Assembly (NCBI RefSeq): GCF_016808335.1
Contig: NC_053145.1
Location: 434,001-498,000, forward strand
Direction of reading: 5' to 3'
DNA: 64,000 nucleotides
From: Panicum virgatum
Taxonomy: Eukaryota > Streptophyta > Magnoliopsida > Poales > Poaceae
Shown here: piece after piece, positions 51,744 through 63,567 of the stretch
How the letters are laid out: each line of letters starts with the position of its first letter
Numbering within the stretch: the first letter of the stretch is position 1
Notes under the pieces: model-generated
Seen by the model: the letters and a program-made list of their open reading frames with translations, nothing else
Told to the model about the DNA's origin: nothing
Database searches by the model: none
Position numbers and translations under genes: made by a program

Positions 51744-52612
51744 TGTTGGCGTTTCTTACGCTCAATAGAATATGAATATCTTTATACCGACTTCCGATGA
51801 CGACTCAGTAATCCCGAGACAAGCTCGACTCGACTCTAGCTCCCAGACTACCTAACCTACTCTAGGAAACAAAAGTGAGAAGAGAGAACTCCTTGGTGTG
51901 TGTCACAAGTGAGGGGTGAGGTCCTATTTATAGTTGCTAGAGGTCGGTATTTGGCCGAGGCGTCGGTTGTACGCAAGAAGGTCGGTTGACGTAGCTTCCA
52001 CATGAAGATGAGCTCGAGACGCTGCAAAGTGGGGCCGGCCGGCCTAGGCATCCCGCCATCTGGCGCCGACCTTCTCGTGGACGGCTTGGATCACTTCCTG
52101 GAGGCGGTTGATAGTTGGTTTTGCGTCGGAGTTGCAGTTGCTAGGCCGGCCGGCCTGGGGGAGGCCGGCCGGCCTCCCTCTGGCCCATCTCATCCTCTAA
52201 CTTGGCCGAGGCCTTGCTCTGCTCTTGGACATTCTCCAGGAAAGTGGGTTCTTGCAATACTTATGCTCTTGGGTTGCCTCTTGGGTTGCTTTGTGGATCT
52301 TTGGATGGATGTTGAAGCCTTTCGGTCTTTGTTTGCAAATTGGATTGGCTTGGATTTGTGCTCATGATCACTCTGGAAAAGTTTCGTGGCATGGTATGTT
52401 GAGGTGCCAGGCCGGCCGGCCTAGGGTAGGCCGGTCGGCCTGGTATTTTGACCATTTTTCCTGATTTTTGGTACACTAGTTCCTGCGACCACAACTCATC
52501 CAAATCTTGTTGCACTTGTTAGAAATAAGCAAAATATGTATGGAACATGGTGTGAAGCTTGTGTTATTCCCGAGAAGTTGACGGTCAAAATAGGAAATAA
52601 TGGCCGTCAACA
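51744..52612 (-). repeat. 5' LTR of the nested minus-strand element (shortened)
   Basis: 869 bp. Compared with the 3' LTR it lacks the stretch between 'gctcaatagaatatg' and 'cgacttccgatgacg' (45013 to about 47256 in the other copy). Confidence 0.88.
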
Positions 52613-52617
52613 CTCAT

Positions 52618-53402
52618 CTCCAGCAGTTCCTGGAGCTCTGCAGTACTTTTGTTATCAAGGGTGTATCACAAGATGCAATCCGGCTCCGTCTGTTTCTGTT
52701 TTCTCTCTTGGGGAGAGCGAAGCAGTGGTTTTATGCTAACAAGGCTGCTGTGGATACTTGGGATAAATGTGCCAAGGCGTTCCTCTCGAAGTTCTTCCCG
52801 ACAGGCAAAACCAATGCTCTTCGTGGTCGGATTTCGAACTTCCAGCAGGCATCAACTGAGTCAATTCCGGAAGCTTGGGAGAGGCTTCAGGAGTACATTC
52901 TGGCGTGTCCGCACAATGGAATGGATAATTGGCTCATTCTACAGAACTTCTACAACGGGTTGACACAGTCATCTCGTGATCATGTGGATGCCGCTATGGA
53001 AGATTCTGGGGCAACCCGAGTCTACAACGGGTTGGCAGCAATGGGTTTTGTCTACGAGGAGGTCAGGGGTGGAATCAACCACGCCCATATTACCAAGGAG
53101 GTAATGGGAATTCGAATTCTTTCAGTCCTAACCAGCCTACCATGAGAGATCTTGTCTACGGCCAAACGAAGATCAATGAGTCCGTTCAGAAAGAGTTGGC
53201 CGCTATGGACAAATCTATGGAGACTATCCATGCCAAGATGGACGGATTCTCCAAGACTATGAAGAACCAGCTGAGTTTCAATAAGGTGCTAGAAACTCAA
53301 TTGGCTCAACTAGCTGCTGCTACACCTGCTGCTGAACTAGGGAAGATTCTGGGGCAACCCGAGTCTACTCTAGAAAGCGTGAATGTCATCAATGCTATGT
53401 GA
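52618..53402 (+). pseudogene. gag, C-terminal part, of the 14.1-kb element
   Basis: Continues the gag domain (FLELCSTFVIKGVSQDAIRL, GRAKQWFYANKAAVDTWDKC, NALRGRISNFQQ, ESIPEAWERLQEYILACPHN). The frame changes near 53110 and continues as a coiled-coil-like segment with NQLSFNKVLETQLAQLAA, ending at a stop at 53400-53402. The capsid/nucleocapsid role is known for the family. This copy is disrupted by the nested insertion and a frameshift. Confidence 0.82.
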
Positions 53403-53513
53403 AAGGAGCCCCTTAGCAGGACACCCCTCAGCTATGCAGAGAAGCTCGCACGCCCAAGAAGGGGTGCGTGGGTCGAGTTAGCAGCCACAATAAGAGAAGA
53501 TCCTGAAACCCTA

Positions 53514-54227
53514 GTGATCAGCTGCTCAATCTTTGATTATGAATTTGATGACGCCCTTTGTGACCTTGGAGCCAGCATCAACATCATGCCCAAGGTAACT
53601 TTCAAGAAGCTAGGCTATCCATCAGTTTCCCCTACCACTATGTGTGTTCAGCTGGCAAACTCCACGATAAGATATCTAGAAGGAGTTGTGGAAAGGTTAA
53701 TGGTAAAAGTCAAGAATACCTACATATTGGTGGACTTCGTAGTCCTTGATATAGAAGGAGATCTTGGAATCCCGCTCATACTTGGGCTACCATTCATCAA
53801 GGATACAAATGCTAGAATTGATGTGGCGAGAGGAAGAATCAGCCTCTGTATCATGGGAAAGACCATGAAATTTAAGTTCCAAAATAAGAGAGAGGTATTT
53901 CTGATTCATGAGGATAGTGAGAAACAAGGGCTATGGGCAGAGCCCGGTTGGGATGATCAAGACTATCACCCCTCATCCAAGCCAGCTTGGGAGGATTGGA
54001 AAATTCATACTCCACCAACCGAGCCAGTGGAAGATGATCAGAAGATCCCTAATTTCATCACCAATACAGTATGCGAAGATCTGGAAATCGTCTATCCAGC
54101 GTCCGAGGATCCTGTTCCTGCGCCACCTACGCCACAAAAGAAGACCAAGAAGGTGTGGCGCAAGAAGAACAAAACGTCATCGACCGCTACTACTTCTCCA
54201 GGTACGGATGAAACGACATCAACCTGA
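53514..54227 (+). CDS. Retropepsin (aspartic protease) segment of the 14.1-kb element
   Basis: About 238 codons, open, with the catalytic-loop region CDLGASINIMP, then MCVQLANSTIRYLEGVV, FVVLDIEGDLGIPLILGLPF and a Pro/Lys-rich tail. In this lineage the protease follows gag and processes it. No reverse transcriptase follows: from 54228 to 55610 the DNA is non-coding. Confidence 0.8.
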   Translation: MISCSIFDYEFDDALCDLGASINIMPKVTFKKLGYPSVSPTTMCVQLANSTIRYLEGVVERLMVKVKNTYILVDFVVLDIEGDLGIPLILGLPFIKDTNARIDVARGRISLCIMGKTMKFKFQNKREVFLIHEDSEKQGLWAEPGWDDQDYHPSSKPAWEDWKIHTPPTEPVEDDQKIPNFITNTVCEDLEIVYPASEDPVPAPPTPQKKTKKVWRKKNKTSSTATTSPGTDETTST

Positions 54228-55610
54228 TCAGGTATGGAGAAAGGTCCTGCTTTTAGGACCCTAAACCAAGAGCTAGCTTGGGGGAGGTTCCCTCCCTTAA
54301 GTCAACTGTATCCCTTTATTTGCTTTATTTCCCTTTTCCATGATGCGCGGTAAGAATGTTTTAACTCCCCTTTGATAAGTTGAAAGAATGAGTTTTTCTT
54401 TGCTCTATCATGTCTGTTGTGACTAGTTTGAAAATAAGAGTTCTCTTGAGTTTACATTCGTTGGTTATACAAATATCCTACCAATAAACCTGAAAGTTCC
54501 ATGGGTTGCATATGCTTTATCCGAGTCTAATTTGTTGTGAGATTAGATATGGTAAATAAGGTTATGCAATCTTGTTCTAGTAATGCTTGAAGTCTGGAGT
54601 TGTTTTCAAAAATAAAATTAAAAAGGCAAGTTCCTCAGCGATATGCAATGTCCTACAAGAGCCATATGTCATATTCCATGAAAAACCTTTATACATATGC
54701 TGCTTGATGTTCTGTTGAGTTTTGTCAAATTGGGTGACCCTAATGAGATACTCTTCATGCTTTCTCGATCATAAGCACGTACACGTCCCATCCATTAGCT
54801 ATATTCCTACACTGGGAATTAGTACTACCATCCATTCCACATTAATAAATGCTCCATGTCTCGGTGATATCTCTCGTAGAACATCCCTGAAATAAAATAA
54901 AGCCAGATTATGGTTGCCCCAAAAAGAAGAGAAAAGATGGCATACCAAAGAAGTATGACCCAAAAAAAAAGAAAAAGAGAGGGGGGGGGGGGGTAACCAT
55001 GTCTCAAAAAAAAGGGAGACATGGATGATTCGAGAGAGAAAAAGCCATTAGGAGTAAGCCACATTCATCCATCCATCCATTCATTTCATACACTTGCCCC
55101 TTTCGATCGAGATTGCATGACTTGTTTTTCCATGGATCCTCTCTTTGACTTTACAATAAATAGAATACAAGTGTGTCTTATTCTTATCCTACCTTGAGCT
55201 CCACAAAGGCCTGTAGTAGTAGGGAAGATCAAAGGCAAACACTGTCCTGGTAAGGAAATACAAGATGAGTGCCTCGAGAGAGTTATCTTGGGAGCTCTGC
55301 CATATTTTCAAGAAATCTTTAAAAAAAGAAGTGTCTCCAGATGGATTGCGGATCTATGAATAAGTAAGTACTACTTTATGCACCGTTCTAACTCTCAACA
55401 GCCCAAGACAAGGAGATAGCTGAAAAGCCCCATGAGGGAGTAAGGTAATTGAGCAAAGGTATGCTAACCAACTTATTTAAGCTTATAGATGAATCTCTTT
55501 GCTTCAGACTATGACATGACAGGTAAGGTACGAGTCAAAGTAATTTTCTGATCAATAACCTGATTTGTCCTACTTTGCTCGGGATGAGCAAAGGACAGCT
55601 TGGGGGATCT
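54228..55610. other. Non-coding interior of the 14.1-kb element
   Basis: No domains are visible where polymerase and integrase would be expected. A G-run of 13 lies near 54981. The segment ends in the polypurine tract at about 55590-55610. Confidence 0.7.
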
Positions 55611-57146
55611 TGTTGACGCTCACTAATGACCATTTCCAGGCGTCAACTTGATCAGAAAATCATGAGAGTTTGCATTTCTTACACGCACTTATATTCAATA
55701 AAGTCCCTAAACCACACTTTACCTTTTAGAATATACAAGTTGTGTTTTTGAGCTAATATGCAGGTTACAAGCACACTTTGGCCCAGCAGAAAAACACAGG
55801 AAATATCAGAGTACCGATTCAGACTCAAATGGACCAAGTGTAGCCCAAGAACCGAAGCAAAACCACTCAAGACAAACTCTACCTCGGTGTTCAGGCAAGA
55901 CCAGGCCCAGACAAGCCCAACCCCGGGTAGTTGGGGGCGGTGGGCGCCACTGGCAGGCCGGCCGACCCCCTGGTCGGCCGACCGGCCCATGGGTCCCACC
56001 ACCTTAAGCTTGCTACATGGCAGCATGTGATTGGTCCCCTACGTCGGTTTGCCGAGGATTAGCTGCAGAAACCCCGTGGCTCCCTGCTATAAATACAAGG
56101 GGGGAGGTAGAGAATGAAAACACACACACACACACACATCACTCACCTCTCAATTCCTCTCTTGCATAGTCTTTAGACTTAGTGGAGTTTAGGAGAAGTC
56201 TAAGAGTCATCGAGTCGCCGGAGTTGCTCGAGAGTCTGGTATGGGTTTATCTCTAGCTCTCTCTTGTAATATTCGGTCGTTTGTAATAGAATTAGACTAT
56301 GGTTACCGATATCTTCTTGAAGTATATTTTGAGTTATCGAGTATATACTTCTTGTCATGGTTGCGTTATTATTCAATGCTTGCATTGCATGATTGCCCTA
56401 TGCTGGAGATGGTTAGTCTTTTGTTCTTAGAACTCTATCAACTACTCCAGTATTCATATGATTGCTCTAGTGTGATGTCTGTCCATCCGGAGGGTGGGGG
56501 CTCCGCGTGGGACACTAGAGTATCCCTTACTAGTGTAGACATGATGTCTAGATTAGCTAAGAGTTGCTGGATGTCAACTATACCCACGGTTTGTAGAGGT
56601 AGCCGGCAGGTGGTGACAGCCCTGTCCAAGCCTTTTAGTAATCCTCCATGTTCGGTATGGGGGGTAGGAGGTACATAAAGTCGTCGGGGGTGTACGGGCT
56701 CCTCCCGTTACTTCGATAGCGATCTCCCTGTTGTGTAGTTTAATCTCTGACAAGCTAACTAATGAGAAAGTGTAGATATAGCTAGCCTAGCATAGCTGAC
56801 TCGAGCTCTGACTTTTACCTTGCTCCCGGCCTACAGCAATCTTTATTCCTTTATCTAAGAGAGTAGTCGTGTGTGTGTGTCACACTACCTCCTACCATGT
56901 TGTTATCTTACCCCTGTTTATGCATGAGAATATCCAATCTAGATAGAGCTCACCAACTAATCTATATACTCTCTCACTTATCGCCTTCCCTGCGGAAATA
57001 TAAATGACACCCCGGTATACTCCCGGGTAAAATGCTACAGCAGTATTCCGTGCGCTTGCAGATTTATTCGTGGTTCATGAAATACTGCCACCCCAAAATT
57101 GGCGTATGCGGGCGTCATCGCCAGGTGACGTTGGTAGGCGCCAACA
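55611..57146 (+). repeat. 3' LTR of the 14.1-kb element
   Basis: 1536 bp, near-identical to 43000-44527. Differences include a short (ca)n expansion near 56121-56138 and scattered substitutions. Confidence 0.93.
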
Positions 57147-57151
57147 CCAGT

Positions 57152-58648
57152 TGAGGTGGAAAACATGGAGCTGCCCAGTCTTAGATCTGGACCTGCCAAG
57201 ATGCTTGACTATGAGGTGATCATTCATGTTGATCGCGTTGAGGATTACACCCCGCGCGGAATACCTGATGAGTCACTTGAGGAGGAATGGCCCGTCCATC
57301 ATCGCTTCATGTGGTACAACGGCATCCTTGATGGACAGTTCATCCGGAGGGTTTCAGTGCATGATCGCATTAGCGAGTACTCTAGTCGCGGTGATCGCTC
57401 ACCACCATGTGGAGGCGGCGATGGGCACAGGAGCATGCAAGTTCCACCACCGGACCAGCATGATATGACACACTTCTGTGGCGGCCGTCCAGGAGGTGGA
57501 GCACATGCATCTGGTGGGCAGACGAGGAGAAGCTCTTGTGGTTGGAACCACGGCGGAGCTGCCGCCGGAGCTGTTGAGGAAGATGTGACCGCCGGTGCTG
57601 TGCTCACCGGGGGTGAGCAGACCACAGATGAGGGTCAGGCGACAAGCTGCAAGAAGAATGAGACAGAGAAGACTTTCGATGAGGCAGACGCTGCTTGCAG
57701 TTTCCATGAAAACCCGGTGGCAGGTCTGCTTTCTGTGGACCCAATGACTGAGGAGGCTTTGCAGGTGTTGCCATCGACCGTGGTGACTGCAAAGCACGCG
57801 GGATCAGAAAGCGCAGACGAGCTGCACAGGTTGATGGTCGATCCAATGCTCGTGGAGGCCCAGGCCGCTGTAGTTGACCAGTCCTACTTGGAGGAAGTTG
57901 TTGAGACAGTCGAGGTGCAAATAGATGGAGAGATTGAGGAGGTGCTGCCGATGTGCGTGCAGAGGACCCAGCTCTGGACCAGGGTCAGGTTTCGCCAGAA
58001 GAGACCGTTGCCTCTCGTGAAGAGCACCTTGCTGAATCTGCACAAGAGGTGATTCTTGATCCACCTACACAAGAGGTGATTGTTGAGGTTGAGGCAACCC
58101 AGTCCTCGGTGAATGGTAGTGAAGGAGGCCATGACCCACCGGCGCTTGCACTTGAGGTTGAGGCGGGCCAGCTTCCAGTGGCAGGCTGGGAACGAGGCCC
58201 AGCCTAGTTTGCACAAGATAAGGAGAATGACCCACCAGCATTTACACAGCAACAGTCAGAGCAGCCCAAGTACTTGAAGGCAATTGCAGCTCCAATCCTC
58301 ACAACCCCTACGAAGAAGGTGGTCTGCAAGACAACTAAGGCAATTAGAAAGAAGGAAATTGTAGCGGCAGATGAAACTCTGACCAAGTCCAGGAAGAGCA
58401 CCAGACTGGCCAATAGGGCGATAGGGGGCTTGACTATGGAAGAGCATGCTACAGCCCTACTGATGAAGAAATGCACCTTCCTTGAGAAGACACAGAAACC
58501 TGACAATCAGGGAAAAACCTTGTTCTGCAGTTCCTTTGCTGATCTGATGCCGCAGAAGGACGTGACTCAGTACAGAACGTTGTTCAATTTGGAGGAAACT
58601 GATGGCGCTGATATCCTCAGTGCCATTGCACTGCATGCCGATGCCTAG
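57152..58648 (+). pseudogene. LINE ORF1, 3' part
   Basis: Continues the ORF1 frame after the LTR insertion. The first frame runs to 58052, but the homologous reading moves to another frame near 57945, then meets a TAG at 58205-58207. The final open part ends at 58648 and includes KSRKSTRLANRAIGGLTMEE, a segment seen near the end of grass LINE ORF1 proteins. At least one frameshift and one stop make it non-functional. Confidence 0.7.
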
Positions 58649-58711
58649 GGACGTGGCTCATCGCCATGTTCGTGTGTGTAGGAGGCATTTGTGGAGTTAT
58701 CCTTGTTCTCG

Positions 58712-61700
58712 ATGATTGACCAGCGTTGCGTTCTGTTAGACTGGAATGTGAGGGGGCTGAAGAATTCAGCAAGGCGGAAAGTTGTCCGCGATCTTGCTCA
58801 TGATACGGGTGCCAGCATTGTATGCCTACAGGAGACGAAAATGCAATTGATTGACAGAGGTGTTGTGGTGGAAACTTTGGGGCAGCACTTTGCCGAGCAG
58901 TTTGTTTTTCTGCCGGCAGTAGGCACTAGAGGAGGAGCACTATTAGCGGTGGATGAAAACTACTACAGAATTGTGCAATTTGATGTGAGAGAGCACTCAG
59001 TGTCAGCACAGCTAGAACCATTAATGGGTGTGGGAAGCTGGTGGCTAACAGTAGTTTATGGACCCCAAGAGGACCAAGCCAAACTGCAGTTCCTGCAAGA
59101 GCTAAGAAATTTAAGGAACAGTATCCCGGAGAAGTGGCTTGTCATAGGGGACTTTAATCTAATATTACAGGCGCAAGACAAGAGCAACAGTAACTTAAAC
59201 AGGCGAATGATGGGTGAATTTAGATGGGTGGTCGATGATCTGGAATTAAAGGAGCTAAAACTGCAAGGGAGAAGATTCACTTGGTCTAATGATAGCACAC
59301 AAACGCGCATTGATCGAGCCTTTTGCACAACTGAATGGGACCTCATGCTGCAGGATTGCTCTTTACAAGCAATGTCCTCCCTAGTTTCTGACCATTGTCC
59401 CCTACTGCTAGTGGGAAATACAATCGCTAAGAAGTACTGCGGGTTCAGATTCGAGGTTTTCTGGCCAAGGGTGAAGGGCTAGCATGAAGTTGTCCAGCAA
59501 GCCTGGGAACGTGAGGTTACACCATTTAACCCGTTCCTTAGGTTGCACATCAAGCTACAACGAACGGGAGCAAAACTGAGGCAGTGGTCCAGATCAAAGA
59601 TTGGGAATGTGAAGCTACTTCTTTGTGCAGCAAAGCAATTGATTGGCATCCTAGATGTTGTGTAGGAGTTCAGACAACTTTCAATACTGGAAGTGCAACT
59701 GAAAAGAGACCTCAAAGCACATTTCTTGGGCCTCTCTGCAGTGGAAAAGATCAGAGCCAAGCAGCAGTCGCGTTTGACAGCAATCAAGGAAGCAGATGCA
59801 CAATCCAAGCTCTTCTTCTTACAGATCAATGGCAGGAAACGGAAGAATTACATCAGGCAGCTCCAAACTGATTCGGGCCAAGTTCACACTCATGTTGACA
59901 AGGAGCAGCATATCTTCGACCACTTCAGCAAGCACTTTGGACCACCAGAAGCAAGATCTTTCACCCTGGATTGGGAACGACTTGGACTGCCTCGACATGA
60001 CCTTAGTGTTTTGGAAGAGGAGTTTACCGAAGAAGAGGTGCATGCAGTGGTTATGGAAATTACAGCTGATAAGGCCCCGGGGCCGGACGGGTATATTGGT
60101 GCCTTTTACAAAGCAAGTTGGGGAGTTATAAAAGATGACCTACTCGCGGCTGTTAACTTCTTTTTCAATCAACATGACCAGCACTTCCAGCTATTGAATA
60201 CAGCACATCTGATTTTGATACCCAAAAAGAGTGATGCACAATGGGTAGGAGAGTACAGGCCAATCAGTCTTACACACAGTGTGGCTAAGATTGTTTCAAA
60301 GCTACTTGCTACCAGACTAGCACCTTTCCTGAGTAGGTTAATCTCAATAGCACAGAGTGCCTTTTTGAAAAAGAGGAGTATTCATGATAATTTCCTCTAC
60401 ACGCAAAATTTGATACGGGATCTGCACAAACTCAAAATACCGGCACTCTTCCTCAAGCTCGACATCGCCAAAGCTTTTGATAGTGTATGGTGGGACTACC
60501 TAATGGAGGTTCTGGATAGAATGGGTTTTGGAGCGAAGTGGAGATGCTGGGTCTCGACATTGCTCCCATCAGCGTCAACATCGGTGCTGCTGAATGGTGG
60601 CCGGGGAAAGTAGTTCAAACACCGGGTTGGACTGTGCCAAGGGGACCCGCTCTCACCTATGTTGTTCATCTTGGCAATGGAGCCATTGCAATGTCTGCTT
60701 GAATTGGCAACGCTTGAAGGGGCACTTACACCTTTCAACCTAAGATCAGCGAGACTTAGATTAAGCATCTTTGCGGATAATGCAGCGATTTTTCTAAAGC
60801 CTGTCAGGGAAGATGTCCAGGAGATCATGCAGATTCTCATGAGCTTCGGAACGGCTTCCGGTTTACTAACAAACATCCAAAAAAGTGCAGTCTACCCCAT
60901 CTGTTGTGAGCACCTGAATCTAAGCCAAGTAATGGAGTGCTTCAACTACCCAGTAAAAAATTTCCCCTGCACTTATTTGGGCTTACCATTGCATACAAGG
61001 AAGCTGAGAAGAGTAGATATTCAACCATTAGTGGATAAAGTGGCGGCTCGACTACCAGCTTGGAAAGGAAAATTTCTGAACAAGGCCGGTCGGTTGACGG
61101 TGCTGAAGGCGGTCCTTTCGTCCATCCCAACATACTTCCTCACGGTTTTCCAACCACAAAAATGGATGACCAAACAAATTGACAAGCTGCGAAGAGGGTT
61201 CCTTTGGAAAAGACTGACCAGGCAAATGGAGGATGTTGTCTTGTGCAATGGAAAAAGGTGCAGCGACTGAAGAAACTGGGGGACTGGGTGTGTTGGACCT
61301 TGAGAGGTTTAGCAGAGCACTTAGGCTACGGTGGCTGTGGTTTGAATGGAGGGAACCTGATCGGCCTTGGGTTGGAGGAAACCTGCCAGTGACTGATGTA
61401 GATCGACAGCTTTTTAGAGCGTCCACGATTGTCACAGTAGGTGATGGGAACACGGCCAAATTTTGGGAGGCTTCTTGGCTGAACGGCAGGGCACCAAGAG
61501 ATATTGCACCAAGTTTATACAAGCTGGCCTGGAGGAAACACCTAACAGTAAAGGAGCAACTTGAAAATCAGAGCTGGACAAGAGGCCTTTGGAGGATGTC
61601 CTCAATTGATGAAATGGCTGATTTTGTAGCTCTTTGGGATTTAGTGCAGGATGTGCAACTAACAACAGAGGAAGATAAAATCACCTGGAAGTGGACTCCC

Positions 61701-62231
61701 GATGGAAGCTACACTGCAAAATCAGCGTATGAAGTGCAGTTCAAGGGATCTTACTACTCTTTCAAACCCAATGCAATTTGGCGAGCACATGCTGAAGGCA
61801 AGCACAAGTTCTTTACATGGCTGCTGGTTCAAGAGAAACTACTGACCACATACAAGTTATTGGCAAGGAATTGTAATCCGACATGCACACTATGTAACCT
61901 TCAGCAGGAGACGTCCGAGCATTTGTGCCTACATTGCCCATTTGCAGTGCAGGTTTGGAACCTGGTCATAGCATGGTCAGGGAGCAACATCAGCGTTCCA
62001 TCTCAGGAAGCAACAATTGAAGAGTGGTGGTGTGGCACCTTGGCGCAGCAGCCTAAGTAGGAGCGACGACAGGCAGCAGGTCTTCTCATGTACACTGCTT
62101 GGAACCTTTGAAAGGAGCGGAACAGAAGAATTTTCGAAGGGAAAGCTGCGGAGCCAATCTTCATCTTACAACTTATCAAGGAAAAAATACAATTGCGGTT
62201 CAAGGCTTGTGGTGCCCCTGTTGTATTTTAA
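58712..62231 (+). pseudogene. LINE ORF2 (endonuclease and reverse transcriptase), degenerate
   Basis: The N-terminal apurinic-type endonuclease is recognisable by LLDWNVRGLKN, CLQETKM, GDFNLIL and SDHCPLLL. Reverse transcriptase motifs include KAPGPDGY, KLDIAKAFDSVWW, GDPLSPMLF and FADN, the last replacing the catalytic FADD. A C-terminal zf-RVT region follows (WKWTPDGSYTAKSAY, CTLCNLQQETSEHLCLHC). In-frame stops occur at 59480, 59663, 60611 and 62058. Frame changes occur near 61205 and 61275, and a further TGA lies near 62109. The reading ends with TAA at 62229-62231. Confidence 0.9.
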
Positions 62232-62373
62232 GTTTCCTATGCTAGTTACTTTTCGAGTTTTGAGTCTAGCTTTACTTTATGTAATCCAAATCTTATAAGA
62301 CTTTTGCTTTCTCTCCTTGATTAAATGATATGGTAGTGCTCCTGCCCTAGTTTTCAAAAAAAAAGTTCAGGTG

Positions 62374-63228
62374 GGGAGAGACGATTTTGCGTCGGTCGTT
62401 GTGGTGCTCTTCAACGGTGGGGGCGGGCCTGGCCGCCTGGGCCGCGCCGCGCGTGGTGTAGGTCCTCGTGGGCCGTGCACAGCAAGCCCGAGTCCCGTGG
62501 GGGTCCCCCCATTCCCTCGCGGCTCTCTCTCGTTTCCGCTGCTGTCGTGGGCTTGGAGGATCCCGCAGATCCACGTGTCGCCTGCTGGATGGATCATCCG
62601 TACGATTGGTTTCGTCACACCGTACTCCCGTGGGTCCTGTGGCTGGATTGAACAAGTGGATTGGCTGCTGCCATGCCAAGGGCTGTCCGATCCTGTTTCG
62701 AGAGATGGAGCCAAGCCTAAAGTGCTCAAAGTGCTGTTAGAGTAGTATCTAAAATTTAAAAACTGTATAATTTTAGCCTCTTATAACAAATTATTAGGAG
62801 TAAAAGATAATTTTTTAAAAAACAATCCCGACATTTTTTTTCCACGGGACGAATGACCAACGATGCTGAACTTGATGCGTTGAAAACAGATTAAGAGGAA
62901 GATGCCCCTGGTACAGTACTACCTCAAGATGGTCTCAAGTGTCGCTTCCATTCTATTCTTAGAGCAAGTTTAATAACAAAGCCAAATGCTTAGTTATTAG
63001 CAAAATTTAAGAACCAATAATGAATAAGAAATATTTTTTATTATACATTTTATATTCTCTTTGCTAGTCTTCCTCACATCTATTTAATGTATGGTCCATC
63101 ATCTGCATATGCCTCCGTACTCAGCTTGACGATTGCATGAGAGCCAAGCTCTTCTCTCTCCTCCACGTCGCCATCTACTTGGCTATAAACCAATTATTAT
63201 AGTTGCTCTTGTAAAGGTCTAATATTCG
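62374..63228. other. Intergenic DNA right of the LINE
   Basis: 62380-62745 is GC-rich with open frames on both strands (e.g. 62371-62745 +), without recognisable domains. It was contiguous with sequence left of 41736 before the LINE inserted. The rest is AT-rich, with nothing identified. Confidence 0.35.
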
Positions 63229-63475
63229 AAAGGGCTGGCCTGTAGCCTGGTGGTTACAAGAGCTTGGGTTCGACTTCCTATGAGAACGAATTTTTCAGGA
63301 TTTAACGGCGTTGTGCTTTCAGTGGTAGGCGATGTTCTCATCGACAGCGAGACGCCTGTGGTAATTTAGGATTTGCCGGCTCAGTCTTCGAAGATACTCA
63401 TAAAGGTGGGGTTTGCGTACATGTGTTCATAAGAGGTGAGTGTGCGTGAGTTATGAGTATCTGAGTTACAAATAA
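63229..63475 (+). mobile_element. tRNA-derived SINE (Au-like)
   Basis: An RNA polymerase III box A (tagcctggtgg, 63243-63253) and box B (ggttcgactt, 63268-63277) sit at tRNA spacing. They are followed by the body 'gtggtaggcgatgttctcatcgacagcgag' and 'gtgttcataagaggtgagtgtgcgtg', features of the Au SINE family of grasses. It is about 245 bp, the poly-tail is degraded, and target duplications are not certain. Confidence 0.75.
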
Positions 63476-63567
63476 TGAAACTCTCCATTTCTCTCTCATC
63501 ATAATAATCTTACCATGCATGTCTGAAAAAATTGATGATGTGGTATATAATTTAATGCTATGTCTTA

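Larger units (their letters stand above)
44983..52612 (-). mobile_element. Nested gag-protease LTR retrotransposon, minus orientation, 7.6 kb
   Basis: Inserted in the gag of the 14.1-kb element. The target CTCAT is duplicated at 44978-44982 and 52613-52617. On the minus strand the 5' LTR is 52612-51744 and the 3' LTR is 48064-44983; both begin TGTTGACGGCC and end GCCAACA. The tRNA-Asp-type primer-binding site lies at 51718-51735 (minus), and a polypurine tract 'aaacttgggggg' abuts the 3' LTR at 48065-48078. The interior has a truncated gag and a protease but no polymerase or integrase. Its 3' LTR is enlarged by a solo LTR insertion. Confidence 0.9.
43000..57146 (+). mobile_element. Non-autonomous Tat/Athila-like LTR retrotransposon (gag-protease only), 14.1 kb with nested element
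   Basis: LTRs are 43000-44527 and 55611-57146, both TGTTGACGC...CCAACA. The target CCAGT is duplicated at 42995-42999 and 57147-57151. The primer-binding site is tggcgccgttgccgggga at 44536-44553, complementary to the 3' end of tRNA-Asp. The polypurine tract 'cagcttgggggatct' lies directly before the 3' LTR. The interior has gag and a retropepsin but no reverse transcriptase, RNase H or integrase, so mobility would depend on a relative. It is split by another LTR element at 44983-52612. In the first 190 or so bases the two LTRs differ at six positions, suggesting a fairly recent insertion. Confidence 0.93.
41749..62360 (+). mobile_element. L1-type LINE retrotransposon, inactivated and split by nested LTR elements
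   Basis: Flanked by the 13-base direct repeat aaaagttcaggtg (41736-41748 and 62361-62373; the leading A's overlap the poly(A) tail). The 3' end is an A-rich tail at 62356-62364. Removing the 14.15-kb LTR element at 43000-57146 leaves about 6.5 kb, a normal LINE length. It encodes ORF1 with zinc knuckles and ORF2 with endonuclease, reverse transcriptase and a C-terminal zf-RVT domain. Several stops and frameshifts and a mutated reverse-transcriptase motif show it is dead. Confidence 0.9.

Noticed and set aside
63243..63277. tRNA-like box A and box B
   Set aside because: They belong to a SINE body; the sequence between and after the boxes cannot form a tRNA cloverleaf with an acceptor stem.
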